DNA from: Dysosmobacter segnis
GTDB taxonomy: Bacteria; Bacillota; Clostridia; Oscillospirales; Oscillospiraceae
Assembly (NCBI RefSeq): GCF_014297285.1
Contig: NZ_JACOQI010000002.1
Span: forward strand, 323,786-387,785
Direction of reading: 5' to 3'
Length of the DNA: 64,000 nucleotides
Shown here: positions 9,674-17,559 of the stretch, piece by piece
Layout of the letters: every line of letters starts with the position of its first letter
Position numbering within the stretch: the first letter of the stretch is position 1
Notes under the pieces: model-generated
Databases searched by the model: none
Told to the model about the DNA's origin: nothing
Seen by the model: only the letters and a program-made list of their open reading frames with translations
Position numbers and translations under genes: made by a program

Positions 9674-9733
9674 GTCGTGTAAAAAACAGTATCATCCGCA
9701 CAACAAAACTATCAAATTGGGAGGCAAACGAAA

Positions 9734-10738
9734 ATGCTCATCATTAACCTTTTTGGCGCTCCCGGTGCTGGTAAATCCACCGGAGCTGCCTATGTCTTCT
9801 CTCAGCTGAAAGCTGCCGGCGTTAATGCCGAGCTTGTCACCGAGTTCGCCAAAGATAAGGTATGGGAAGGGACAAAGGCTGTTTTCGAGAATCAGGCATA
9901 CATCTTTGGCAAGCAGTATTTTCGCATCAGCCGGCTTGAGGGCAAGGTCGATGTGGTGATTACCGATTCACCTATCCTGCTCTCTGCGTTCTATAACGAC
10001 AACGATCACGTACTGGGTGAAGAGTTCGATAAACTGGTTTTCAAAGTTTTCGACTACTATAATCGCATCGACGTATTTGTTCATCGGGTGAAGCCCTATA
10101 ACGAAGCAGGACGCTTCCAGACCGAGGAAGAGAGCGATGCGATCAGCAAAGAGATGTTGCGTTTCTTGGATAAGTATGGTGTTAACTGTCTGCATATCAA
10201 CGGTGATTTCGTAGGGTATGACAGCTTGGTTAATACCGTACTGGATGCTTTGGCAGCAGACGGCAAGCCTATTGTCTGCCCGCACCCTTCTGATTCGGCA
10301 GAAGCGCTAACGATTAAGGTGCGCTATCTCAGCGACAAGATCCAACCATTGGAATATATCGACGGCAAGTCTGATTGGGTTGACCTTCGGGCAGCTGAGG
10401 ATGTTGAGCTGAAGACCGGTGAGTCCAAGCTGATCCCCCTGGGAATTGCTATGCAGCTTCCCAAGGGTTATGAAGCAATCGTAGCTCCTCGCAGCTCAAC
10501 CTATAAGAATTTCGGCATTCGTCAAACCAACAGTATTGGCGTAATCGACGAGACTTACTGTGGCGACAACGATCAGTGGTATTTCCCCGCCCGTGCAGAC
10601 CGCCATACCGTTATTCATGCCGGCGATCGCATTTGCCAGTTTCGCATTGAGAAGCACCAGCCCCAGCTGTTTTTCGAGTCAGTCGATACGCTGGGCAACG
10701 CTGATCGAGGCGGTATCGGGTCTACTGGGAAGAGGTGA
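9734..10738 (+). CDS. fusion of P-loop NTPase/kinase domain and dUTPase
   Basis: This 334-residue two-domain protein begins (1 to about 175) as a P-loop NTPase with Walker [10 protein letters not shown] at 8-16 and a hydrophobic strand ending in Asp-Ser-Pro (VVITDSP) near 75. It resembles AAA/NadR-like or dNMP-kinase-like phage ATPases. The second domain (about 187-334) is a trimeric dUTPase. It has VDLRA in motif 1, APRSST in motif 2, [10 protein letters not shown] in motif 3 with the catalytic Asp, DRICQFRI in motif 4 and RGGIGSTG in motif 5. dUTPase makes dUMP, the ThyX substrate. There is no stop or frameshift between the domains, so the fusion looks genuine. The role of the first domain is not known. 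Confidence 0.85.
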   Translation: MLIINLFGAPGAGKSTGAAYVFSQLKAAGVNAELVTEFAKDKVWEGTKAVFENQAYIFGKQYFRISRLEGKVDVVITDSPILLSAFYNDNDHVLGEEFDKLVFKVFDYYNRIDVFVHRVKPYNEAGRFQTEEESDAISKEMLRFLDKYGVNCLHINGDFVGYDSLVNTVLDALAADGKPIVCPHPSDSAEALTIKVRYLSDKIQPLEYIDGKSDWVDLRAAEDVELKTGESKLIPLGIAMQLPKGYEAIVAPRSSTYKNFGIRQTNSIGVIDETYCGDNDQWYFPARADRHTVIHAGDRICQFRIEKHQPQLFFESVDTLGNADRGGIGSTGKR

Positions 10739-10743
10739 GTAAC

Positions 10744-11046
10744 GTGCTTCAGCAGAAGTATGTGAGGGGTTCTTTCCTTCTTGAGGAAAACGTTGATGAT
10801 TCCAAAGTCTACTACGAGCAGCACAAGGCTAAGGTAGATGAAGTTATAGCCTGGGCTAACCAGTTACACATCTCTTATGTAGCTTTTGGCCTTTCAGCAG
10901 ATCACACTTATCTGTGCGAATACGAAGTTTACGGCCAGACCACACGGATGTGTAAGGGCGTTGCCTCTGAATTGAAAGCTATGCTTAAGCCTGAGTGGAA
11001 AGGCATTCGCATGGGATACCAGGTTGAGGGGCATACGCTTCAATAA
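10744..11046 (+). CDS. phage protein of unknown function
   Basis: The protein has 100 residues from a GTG at 10744, chosen because GAGG lies 8 bases upstream; an earlier in-frame GTG at 10735 overlaps that ribosome site. The sequence has no motif I recognise. It follows the dUTPase fusion without a real gap, so cotranscription is likely. Confidence 0.55.
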   Translation: MLQQKYVRGSFLLEENVDDSKVYYEQHKAKVDEVIAWANQLHISYVAFGLSADHTYLCEYEVYGQTTRMCKGVASELKAMLKPEWKGIRMGYQVEGHTLQ

Positions 11047-11059
11047 GGAGAGCTAAAAC

Positions 11060-11245
11060 GTGAATGAAACACCAATTTCACCCACATCTAAATGGTGTGA
11101 TAATCAGTCCGTAGACGAGATGGGCAAAGTAATCTGCTTGGCTCATCTCGCCGAGGCCAGAGTTCCAGACTGTCCATACAAAAGTAAGGAGGAGCGAGCG
11201 AGTGCCAAATATCCTTGCTCCGACTATGAAGAGGTGAGAACATGA
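11060..11245 (+). CDS. small phage protein of unknown function
   Basis: This 61-residue protein starts at GTG with AAGGAG upstream. It has several Cys and a Lys/Glu-rich C-terminal half. It overlaps the following gene by 4 bases, which supports it being translated. No family recognised. Confidence 0.5.
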   Translation: MNETPISPTSKWCDNQSVDEMGKVICLAHLAEARVPDCPYKSKEERASAKYPCSDYEEVRT

Positions 11246-11550
11246 AAGGTCTATTCCGAAAACGCGGAGGCGGTAAAACGACCGCCTTAGTTTACACATC
11301 AGCGATAACTGGATATCCGATTGTCGTACCAACTACCATCAGCAAGCGTTACGTAAAAGACGTGGCACGGCGGGTAGGTGTATCTATCCCTGAACCGATT
11401 GTTATGTCTGAGGATGCCAGAGGCCGTCGAATTGGTGGTGTGCTCATTGACAACGCCGAAGAAATCATCCGGGCATATGCTGCAGAGCATTTCAACGCCC
11501 CGGTCATAGCCTATACCATAACGGTAGACGGGGATGGTGATAGCGCATGA
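11242..11550 (+). CDS. mini P-loop protein
   Basis: This 102-residue protein has a Walker A-like RGGGKTT at residues 8-14 and a Walker B-like hydrophobic strand GVLIDNAEE near 66-74. It is much shorter than a normal P-loop ATPase. It could be a minimal nucleotide-binding protein or the remains of a larger ATPase. Its overlaps with both neighbours (4 bases each) argue for a maintained gene. Function is unknown. Confidence 0.55.
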   Translation: MKGLFRKRGGGKTTALVYTSAITGYPIVVPTTISKRYVKDVARRVGVSIPEPIVMSEDARGRRIGGVLIDNAEEIIRAYAAEHFNAPVIAYTITVDGDGDSA

Positions 11551-12416
11551 GCCTCCTCCCTAATACGGTCGTCAATGGCAACTGTTTGGAAGTCATGAAG
11601 GAAATTGATGATGCGAGCATTGACATGATCCTTTGTGATTTGCCTTATGGGGCGACTCAGAACTCATGGGACTCGGTTATCCCGCCTGCTCCGCTCTGGG
11701 AGCAGTATGAGCGGATTATCAAACCGAACTGTGCGATCCTGCTGTTCGGCCAGGATAAATTTACCGCTACCATGATGCTCTCTAACCCTAAGCTGCACCG
11801 CTACAATATCATCTGGGACAAGGTGCTAAAGAGCGGATTTCTCAACGCCAAGAAAATGCCGCTTAGAGAGCACGAGGATATTATGGTATTCTACAAATCT
11901 CCGCCGCCGTATCATCCGCAAATGACAGTTGGCGAGAAAAACCACACCAAGGGCAAGGCCGTAGGGAAACAGGCGGAAGACGTTCATTCTAACCGGAGCT
12001 ATGGCAATTATACATTGGTAGAGTCGCCAGACGGTAACATGAAGTACCCAGCGTCAATTTGGCGCTTCCCTAAACCCCACCCGTCCGTAGCGCTCCACGC
12101 CACTGAAAAACCTGTTGATCTGTTGCGCTACGCAATCCGTACTTACACTGACAGGAATGCAATCGTCCTGGATAACTGTTGCGGCACCGGATCTACTCTC
12201 ATTGCTGCCAAGCTGGAAGGACGCAGATACATTGGGATTGACAATGGCGTGTGCGATAAAAAGAAAAGCCCTTACTATGGAATGCCTTGGGCGCAAGTAG
12301 CTCAAATCAGATTGGAGGCGATCGACCATGAACCTGCCGATGAACCTGAACGACATCGACCTTTGGGAGAAGGAACTACTGAAGGGGTTTGCACTCCCTC
12401 TGGGGTTTCTGCCTGA
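11547..12416 (+). CDS. DNA adenine/cytosine N-methyltransferase (N6/N4 type)
   Basis: This 289-residue protein belongs to the N6_N4_Mtase family. The catalytic motif is CDLPYG near residue 30 (a DPPY variant), and the SAM-binding motif LDNCCGTGST comes later, near 208, the motif order of the beta class. ATEKP lies between them. No restriction gene is adjacent, so it is an orphan methylase, probably for protection of phage DNA or for regulation. Its 3' end overlaps the next gene by 89 bases, and the tail after about residue 255 is low in recognisable structure. Target sequence unknown. Confidence 0.85.
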   Translation: MSLLPNTVVNGNCLEVMKEIDDASIDMILCDLPYGATQNSWDSVIPPAPLWEQYERIIKPNCAILLFGQDKFTATMMLSNPKLHRYNIIWDKVLKSGFLNAKKMPLREHEDIMVFYKSPPPYHPQMTVGEKNHTKGKAVGKQAEDVHSNRSYGNYTLVESPDGNMKYPASIWRFPKPHPSVALHATEKPVDLLRYAIRTYTDRNAIVLDNCCGTGSTLIAAKLEGRRYIGIDNGVCDKKKSPYYGMPWAQVAQIRLEAIDHEPADEPERHRPLGEGTTEGVCTPSGVSA

Positions 12417-12876
12417 AATCGGTGAAGTAGTGAACATTCTCGAACCGTTCAAAAGACTGACTATTTTTGAGCCGGTCGAAAAAGACGGAGAGACAACCGA
12501 AAAGAAAGTCACTGTAGGTATCATATACCGCTCCGATGGCTTATATGCTTGGGATAACAGCAGAGCTGTACCCAACGAGTATGACGAGGCTATCAAATGG
12601 AGTCCAGCCAGCCAGCTCCCGGAATATGCCATTCGGCGTAAGGCTATTGTCACCAAGTTCGAGTACAAGCCGCTTCGATCCTTTACCGCTGATGACATCA
12701 AACTTCTTCGGTTGGACTATGCTTCACAAGATGATCCCCAGCTTCTTATGGAGGAATATCTGCCCATCAAGAACTTTGAGTTGTTGTATGGCTGGTGGAA
12801 ACAGCACTATAAAGCGACCCTGAAAGACTGCGACAATCCACAGGCCATTATCCTCCATCTTGCTTCAACAGACTGA
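12328..12876 (+). CDS. phage protein of unknown function
   Basis: This 182-residue protein starts inside the methyltransferase gene, with TTGGAGG just upstream of the ATG. The sequence is mixed alpha/beta with no recognised motif. It is the last gene before a clear promoter gap at 12877-12998, so it may end a transcription unit. Confidence 0.55.
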   Translation: MNLPMNLNDIDLWEKELLKGFALPLGFLPEIGEVVNILEPFKRLTIFEPVEKDGETTEKKVTVGIIYRSDGLYAWDNSRAVPNEYDEAIKWSPASQLPEYAIRRKAIVTKFEYKPLRSFTADDIKLLRLDYASQDDPQLLMEEYLPIKNFELLYGWWKQHYKATLKDCDNPQAIILHLASTD

Positions 12877-12890
12877 CAACAAACTTCATT

Positions 12891-12905
12891 AGCAACAAAG
12901 AAAAT
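12891..12905 (+). repeat. leader motif copy 2 (agcaacaaagaaaat)
   Basis: A variant copy (one base changed) of the 15-base phage leader motif, 65 bases before copy 3 in the same gap. It precedes the palindrome that contains the promoter. Confidence 0.5.
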
Positions 12906-12918
12906 CACGGCTTCCCTC

Positions 12919-12947
12919 TTGACAAATTGGGAGGCCGTGATTATACT
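12919..12947 (+). promoter_or_regulatory. sigma-A promoter nested in a palindrome
   Basis: TTGACA at 12919-12924 and TATACT at 12942-12947 are separated by exactly 17 bases. The -35 and most of the spacer fall in the loop and right arm of an inverted repeat (AATCACGGC at 12903-12911 with GCCGTGATT at 12934-12942, plus an inner TCCC/GGGA). Transcription would start near 12954, so the message would begin with leader motif copy 3. The palindrome could be an operator or a hairpin; it lacks a U-tract, so it is a poor terminator. Confidence 0.8.
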
Positions 12948-12955
12948 ATGTATAT

Positions 12956-12970
12956 AGCAACAAAGTAAAT
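12956..12970 (+). repeat. leader motif copy 3 (agcaacaaagtaaat)
   Basis: An exact copy of the 15-base motif placed at the predicted 5' end of the transcript from the promoter at 12919-12947, 28 bases before the next gene. Confidence 0.6.
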
Positions 12971-12998
12971 TATTCTATCCTTATAGGAGGACTGCCAA

Positions 12999-13451
12999 AT
13001 GAAAGTAGCTATGGTAAAGCATAAGCCCTATGGCAAGGTGTTCTGGTTCGAGATCCCTGAGCACTTTGTAGGCAAACTTCAGCCCGGATTTCGCGTGGCC
13101 TGTAATACAGCGCGTGGTCGGCGGTATGGCACCGTAGTGGCTGCGGATCTTGACGAGCAGGATGTGAAAGAGGTTATGTTGGCCTCCGGCGCTACCTTCC
13201 CGCTCTCCACAATCGAAGCCACCACCCAGAAGGTACTGATGAGCGCCATCAAGATTCCGGGATATATGGCCCGCACAAAGCCCAGCGATGAGAAGATCGC
13301 AAAGCGTTTTCTGGAGTTCTATCATACCGGCCAGTTCAATACCAATGTTGCCCTGGACGATAACGCCGTCTTGATTGACGGCTATTCCGCCTATCTGGTA
13401 GCGCAAAAAGTTGGTCTCACGTTCCTCCCTGCAATCTACAAGGAGGTCTGA
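12999..13451 (+). CDS. phage protein of unknown function
   Basis: This 150-residue protein is the first gene after the strong promoter, with TAGGAGG before the ATG. The N-terminal half (GKLQPGFRVACNTARGRRYG) looks like a small basic beta domain. The C-terminal half (LDDNAVLIDGYSAYLVAQK) is reminiscent of the start of ParB-like domains. Both are impressions only, and no function is assigned. Confidence 0.6.
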   Translation: MKVAMVKHKPYGKVFWFEIPEHFVGKLQPGFRVACNTARGRRYGTVVAADLDEQDVKEVMLASGATFPLSTIEATTQKVLMSAIKIPGYMARTKPSDEKIAKRFLEFYHTGQFNTNVALDDNAVLIDGYSAYLVAQKVGLTFLPAIYKEV

Positions 13452-13454
13452 GGT

Positions 13455-14195
13455 ATGCCCGGATTTGTAAAACCTACAAGAAAGGTCGTCAACATTGAAG
13501 ACGCCTTTGGAGAGCTGATTGGGAAGAAACTCATAAAGGATCTCCATGACAATGAGGAGATTTGCCCTGTTTGTCATGGTACCGGCCTCCGTATCGAAGA
13601 TAATCCTTATGGGTTGTCTGACGACCCCGATAAGAGAGCCGGCCAATTCCCCTACAAGCACCAGTCTATCCGGTTCTGCCCGAACTGTTATAACGGTGTT
13701 GTACGTTTTTGCCCCGACTGTGGAAAGCAGATTCCGAGATGCCGAACACTTTGCGACTGCGACGCCGTTGTGCAGCGCCGCCAGCAGGAAGAAAACCGCA
13801 AAGAAAAAGAACGGCTCGAAAAAGCAGAAAAGCACGAGCCGGATGCGCTCGGGTCGTTGTTTACAATGGCGCAAAGTGGCTTCTACCCTCACAACGAAGG
13901 ATATTTCAGCTGCTGGGAGGATTTCTTTGATAGCTGGAATGAAGATTGTGAAGAGTTTACGGAGAAGCCGCTGTACGTATGGGGAACCGAAGAGGTAGAG
14001 ATGAGTTTCGATGCTTCAAGCATTGTATCTGACGCCTGCGAGGATATGTATGAAGACGCCTATGATGACATTGGAGCAGACGCTGTTGCCGAAATGCAGC
14101 GCTACCTCGACGAGTGGAAAAAGAAATATGGGCGCACGTCCTATTTACTGACTACCAAGCACGCTATCCGTATTCCTTGGGAGGAGATGAAATAA
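13455..14195 (+). CDS. phage protein with DnaJ-like zinc-finger Cys motifs
   Basis: This 246-residue protein carries four Cys pairs between residues 37 and 102: CPVCHGTGL (the CxxCxGxG pattern of DnaJ zinc centres), CPNC, CPDCG and CDCD. A charged helical stretch (about 108-130) and an acidic C-terminal half follow. It probably binds zinc. Function unknown. It sits in the unit started at 12954. Confidence 0.6.
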   Translation: MPGFVKPTRKVVNIEDAFGELIGKKLIKDLHDNEEICPVCHGTGLRIEDNPYGLSDDPDKRAGQFPYKHQSIRFCPNCYNGVVRFCPDCGKQIPRCRTLCDCDAVVQRRQQEENRKEKERLEKAEKHEPDALGSLFTMAQSGFYPHNEGYFSCWEDFFDSWNEDCEEFTEKPLYVWGTEEVEMSFDASSIVSDACEDMYEDAYDDIGADAVAEMQRYLDEWKKKYGRTSYLLTTKHAIRIPWEEMK

Positions 14196-14197
14196 CA

Positions 14198-15058
14198 ATG
14201 GCAAAGAAAAACGACAGTCTGGGCGACCGCATGAAAGGCTATGAGGGTGTTTCTCGCAACTTCTTAACCCGCCGTGTACCTGCGATCATCCGGCTTGACG
14301 GCAAGGCATTCCATACCTTCACGAAGGGCATGGAAAAACCTTTCGACCCCGTACTGACTCAGGCTATGCAGGAGACGATGAAGTATCTCTGTGAGAACAT
14401 CCAGGGCTGTGTGCTTGGATACACTCAGTCCGATGAGATCACTCTGGTGCTGACAGACTATGCTACTATTCAGACCGACGCTTGGTTTGGCTATAACATT
14501 CAGAAAATGTGCAGTGTTTCGGCGTCGATGGCGACACTGGCCTTTAATAAGGCTTTTAATAAAGAAGTCGTGCAGTTCTTCTTGAGGAATGATATTGAAG
14601 ATGCGCAACGCAATGGCGACACTTCTGATAGAGCATTAGCAAGCGCTATTCTATACGCTAATTATGATACTTCTCTTAAAAGAGGTGCCATGTTCGATTC
14701 CCGCGCTTTCTCTGTCCCCAAGGAAGAGGTTTGTAACTGTCTGATCTGGCGGCAGCAGGACGCAACCCGAAACAGCATTGAGGCCGTAGGTCAGGCCAAT
14801 TTTAGCCACCACGAGCTGCACAAAAAGACCTGCAACATGATTCAGGAAATGCTTTGGTCTCAGAGAGGCATTAACTGGAACGATTTCCCCACAGAGCTGA
14901 AGCGCGGTTCCTGTTGCATTAAACGGCAGTTTGAAGAAACCATCGACGATCCTCGCACCCCCGGCCAGAAAATTACCGTATGCCGTAACAGATGGATCAT
15001 CGACCACGAAATTCCCGTCTTCACTCAGGATCGGGAATATATCGAAAAGCTGATTTAA
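14198..15058 (+). CDS. Thg1-like tRNA 3'-5' nucleotidyltransferase
   Basis: This 286-residue protein is recognisable as a tRNA-His guanylyltransferase (Thg1)-like enzyme. The block RVPAIIRLDGKAFHTFTKGM (about 24-43) carries the first metal-binding Asp and the typical KAFHTFTKG, and GYTQSDEITLVL (about 79-90) carries the second carboxylate. Thg1-like proteins add nucleotides in the 3'-5' direction and, in bacteria, can repair 5'-truncated tRNAs. The start is the ATG after GGAGATGAAATAAC; an upstream in-frame ATG lies inside the previous gene. The role in a phage could be tRNA repair after host tRNA cleavage, which is inference. Confidence 0.85.
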   Translation: MAKKNDSLGDRMKGYEGVSRNFLTRRVPAIIRLDGKAFHTFTKGMEKPFDPVLTQAMQETMKYLCENIQGCVLGYTQSDEITLVLTDYATIQTDAWFGYNIQKMCSVSASMATLAFNKAFNKEVVQFFLRNDIEDAQRNGDTSDRALASAILYANYDTSLKRGAMFDSRAFSVPKEEVCNCLIWRQQDATRNSIEAVGQANFSHHELHKKTCNMIQEMLWSQRGINWNDFPTELKRGSCCIKRQFEETIDDPRTPGQKITVCRNRWIIDHEIPVFTQDREYIEKLI

Positions 15059-15071
15059 GGAGGTCATAAAA

Positions 15072-15386
15072 ATGTCCCATATCTATGAGAATGATACGAA
15101 ACCCATTCTGAGCGACCCTCCGTACCTGCTGCAATTCATTTTGGCCGCGGTACTGTCTGTGCTCTGCGGAGCGACCATCATGTTCATGTGGAACTGGTTC
15201 GTTGTTCCTCTCGGACTGCCTATGATTGGTCTGGTGCAAGCGCTGGGCCTTGATACACTCATCACATTCATTGTGACTACCAGAGTCAATACCAACCCCG
15301 GCCCGTTCTGGGATCGCTGGATTATTGCTATCACCTACGCACTTCTCACACTGTTCAGCGGGTGGCTGCTCCACTTCTTCATGTAA
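15072..15386 (+). CDS. small membrane protein, three predicted spans
   Basis: This 104-residue protein has hydrophobic segments near residues 18-40, 46-69 and 83-103. AAGGAGG precedes the start. No family recognised. It lies between the Thg1-like and the radical SAM genes. Confidence 0.55.
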   Translation: MSHIYENDTKPILSDPPYLLQFILAAVLSVLCGATIMFMWNWFVVPLGLPMIGLVQALGLDTLITFIVTTRVNTNPGPFWDRWIIAITYALLTLFSGWLLHFFM

Positions 15387-15403
15387 CCCAGGAGGATATC
15401 ACA

Positions 15404-16369
15404 ATGGATACACAAATGGTATTGACCCACACGGGTAAAATCTACTTCAACCGATCGCTCGGTTTGGAGTTTCTTACCGTGGGTGACTACGGCAAAGAAA
15501 ACAACATCAAAGCCGACTTCCTCGGTTTAACCAAAAAGATTGAAGGAGTTCAGCACCACGATGTTGACCTTATGGACAAGTGGGTAGCGACTATCAGCAG
15601 CCAGAAGGGATGCCCCATGAAATGTACCTTCTGCGATGTTCATAAATACGGCTTCTTCGGGAATGCCTCTCTGCCTGATCTCGAATATCAGATCCGCTAC
15701 ATTATTGAACATGAGGATGTCCGTTTTACCAACCGTTTTAATGTCCACTACGCTCGCATGGGTGAGCCGACTTGGAATCCTGCAGTGCTGGATTTTACCG
15801 AGTCCCGATTGGACGACCTGGTTAAAGAGTGTGGTCTTCACGCTGTTACCATTCATCCCGTAGTTTCCACCATGATGCCTCGTAGCAATAACGACCTCCA
15901 CAGCTATTTGAAGCACTGGTGCGAGATCAAGAATACCCAGCGGAATGGTGAAGCTGGGCTGCAACTTAGTATCAACAGCACTTCGGACGACCAGCGGGAA
16001 GCTCAGTTCGCCGACAAATCCCTGAGCCTGAGAGAAATCGCCAATATCGCCAGCGATTTACCTATGCCGGTTGGCAGAAAGTACACGTTGAACTTCGCTG
16101 TAACCGAAGCAACGATTTTGGACGCCAAAGTGCTCGACTCCCTCTTTGACCGCGATAAGTTTATCGTCAAGATTACTCCGATCCATCAAACCAAAGCTGC
16201 CCTGGAACACAACTACGATATCACTACCAGCTACGACGATTACAGCGTCTACGACAAATTCGAGCAGCCCTTGCTTGATTTGGGCTGGGACGTAATCGTG
16301 TTTGTTCCCAGCAAGGAAGAGGATTCCGACCGCATTACCTGCGGCAACGCTCTTATTAGCGAGGTATAA
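15404..16369 (+). CDS. RlmN-like radical SAM protein
   Basis: This 321-residue protein has the radical SAM cluster motif CPMKCTFC near residues 67-74, MGEPTWNP near 117 and LQLSINSTSDDQREAQF near 186-202. This is the arrangement of RlmN/Cfr-type RNA methylases (CxxxCxxC, GEP, SxHAxxD). It is shorter than bacterial RlmN (about 350), mainly at the N-terminus. RlmN methylates A2503 of 23S rRNA and A37 of tRNAs. Together with the adjacent Thg1-like gene it suggests phage control of host tRNA or rRNA. The start follows GGAGG by 8 bases. The true substrate is unknown. Confidence 0.75.
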   Translation: MDTQMVLTHTGKIYFNRSLGLEFLTVGDYGKENNIKADFLGLTKKIEGVQHHDVDLMDKWVATISSQKGCPMKCTFCDVHKYGFFGNASLPDLEYQIRYIIEHEDVRFTNRFNVHYARMGEPTWNPAVLDFTESRLDDLVKECGLHAVTIHPVVSTMMPRSNNDLHSYLKHWCEIKNTQRNGEAGLQLSINSTSDDQREAQFADKSLSLREIANIASDLPMPVGRKYTLNFAVTEATILDAKVLDSLFDRDKFIVKITPIHQTKAALEHNYDITTSYDDYSVYDKFEQPLLDLGWDVIVFVPSKEEDSDRITCGNALISEV

Positions 16370-16373
16370 CACA

Positions 16374-17207
16374 ATGACTGAACAAGAGAAACTAATCAAT
16401 GTTGATTTGTATGGCGACGGTAGCCGTAACTCGCGGCTTCGCGCAGAGTACATTTATTGCGATCATGCCGATGTGTGTTCGGTATACAAGGAAGGAAAAT
16501 GCTTCCGTAAAACGACACTATTTGGCGTTCGTTGTGAATTTGGCCGCATAGCCTGTGTTGATGGCGGCACAAAGAAAACCAAGATGTACGGTCGTGTTTA
16601 TAGCGAGGCCAAAGACTCTGAGCGATACCATAAGCTCTCTTACCCCAACAACACCTACATCGCAAAAATCGGCGACGGTGCTTTTCTCGCGCCACCCTAT
16701 GTTAGAATCGAACGTGGCCCGGATTCCAGGCTATTCTGTCATGATCCTGGGTTCGGTTGCAATCGTCTCTTTGTCCCTATTGACGAGCTGACGCCCGACA
16801 ATATCAATCGAATTTGCACCTACCATCCGCGTGCTATGCTGGGTGGAGAGATTAAGAGCTATCAGACAGAAACCATCCCGATCTTTCTCCACCAGTTGTC
16901 CAAACTGTTCCCGGAGCAGTACAACGCTTTCATCGCGGCGTTCCCGGATTATGAGCTGAAGGCTCCTGATTATCGTGGGAAATATGCGAAGCTGTCAACC
17001 TGCAATCGTGAGCTGACCTATCGTGACGCGCATGGCAACTCTTTCCGTTTTGACGGCGATGAGTTGGTATGTGACAAGTATCGGATTGGCGGGTTCATGC
17101 CGTTCTCATCCTCTGGTTACGCACAAATGCGTATTCCGGTGACAGATGATATGCAGGTAAAAATCACCGACAGCAACCAAGTCACGGATCAAACCGTTCT
17201 TATGTAA
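16374..17207 (+). CDS. phage protein of unknown function
   Basis: This 277-residue protein has scattered Cys (CDHADVCSVYKEGKCF near 29-44, CHDPGFGC near 126) that could form a metal site. The start is 4 bases after the radical SAM stop, with GAGG upstream. No family recognised. Confidence 0.6.
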   Translation: MTEQEKLINVDLYGDGSRNSRLRAEYIYCDHADVCSVYKEGKCFRKTTLFGVRCEFGRIACVDGGTKKTKMYGRVYSEAKDSERYHKLSYPNNTYIAKIGDGAFLAPPYVRIERGPDSRLFCHDPGFGCNRLFVPIDELTPDNINRICTYHPRAMLGGEIKSYQTETIPIFLHQLSKLFPEQYNAFIAAFPDYELKAPDYRGKYAKLSTCNRELTYRDAHGNSFRFDGDELVCDKYRIGGFMPFSSSGYAQMRIPVTDDMQVKITDSNQVTDQTVLM

Positions 17208-17223
17208 TCATAAACCCTCAGTT

Positions 17224-17238
17224 AGCAACAAAGTAAAT
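17224..17238 (+). repeat. leader motif copy 4 (agcaacaaagtaaat)
   Basis: An exact copy of the 15-base motif in the 49-base gap before the 17257 gene. No good -35/-10 pair is seen here, so a role at the RNA level is as likely as a promoter role. Confidence 0.6.
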
Positions 17239-17256
17239 CAATCAGAGGTTGCAAAG

Positions 17257-17559
17257 ATGAAAACCCATACTCTCAAATTCAAAGGATATCACGGGCGATC
17301 CAAAAAGATTGCTGAGATCCGTGATCTGAACGAAGCAGGCCAGCCTAAATCCGACCAGGATATTTTGGATGAGGCGTTTTTGCTGATTCATGCGTTCTGC
17401 GCCGGACGTGGCGTCAAGATTTATTACATCCGAGCTTGGAATCGCAACGGTGTCACCATTTTTGATGTAGGAAGCCATACCGAGTTCTTTCATCTTACCC
17501 CGGCAGTCAGTCTCTACACAGACACCGCTTCATCAGAAAGGAGCGAACAGAATGGCTAA
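17257..17559 (+). CDS. phage protein of unknown function
   Basis: This 100-residue protein comes after leader motif copy 4, with CAGAGG upstream as a weak ribosome site. It is a mixed alpha/beta sequence without a recognised motif and overlaps the next gene by 8 bases. Confidence 0.5.
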   Translation: MKTHTLKFKGYHGRSKKIAEIRDLNEAGQPKSDQDILDEAFLLIHAFCAGRGVKIYYIRAWNRNGVTIFDVGSHTEFFHLTPAVSLYTDTASSERSEQNG

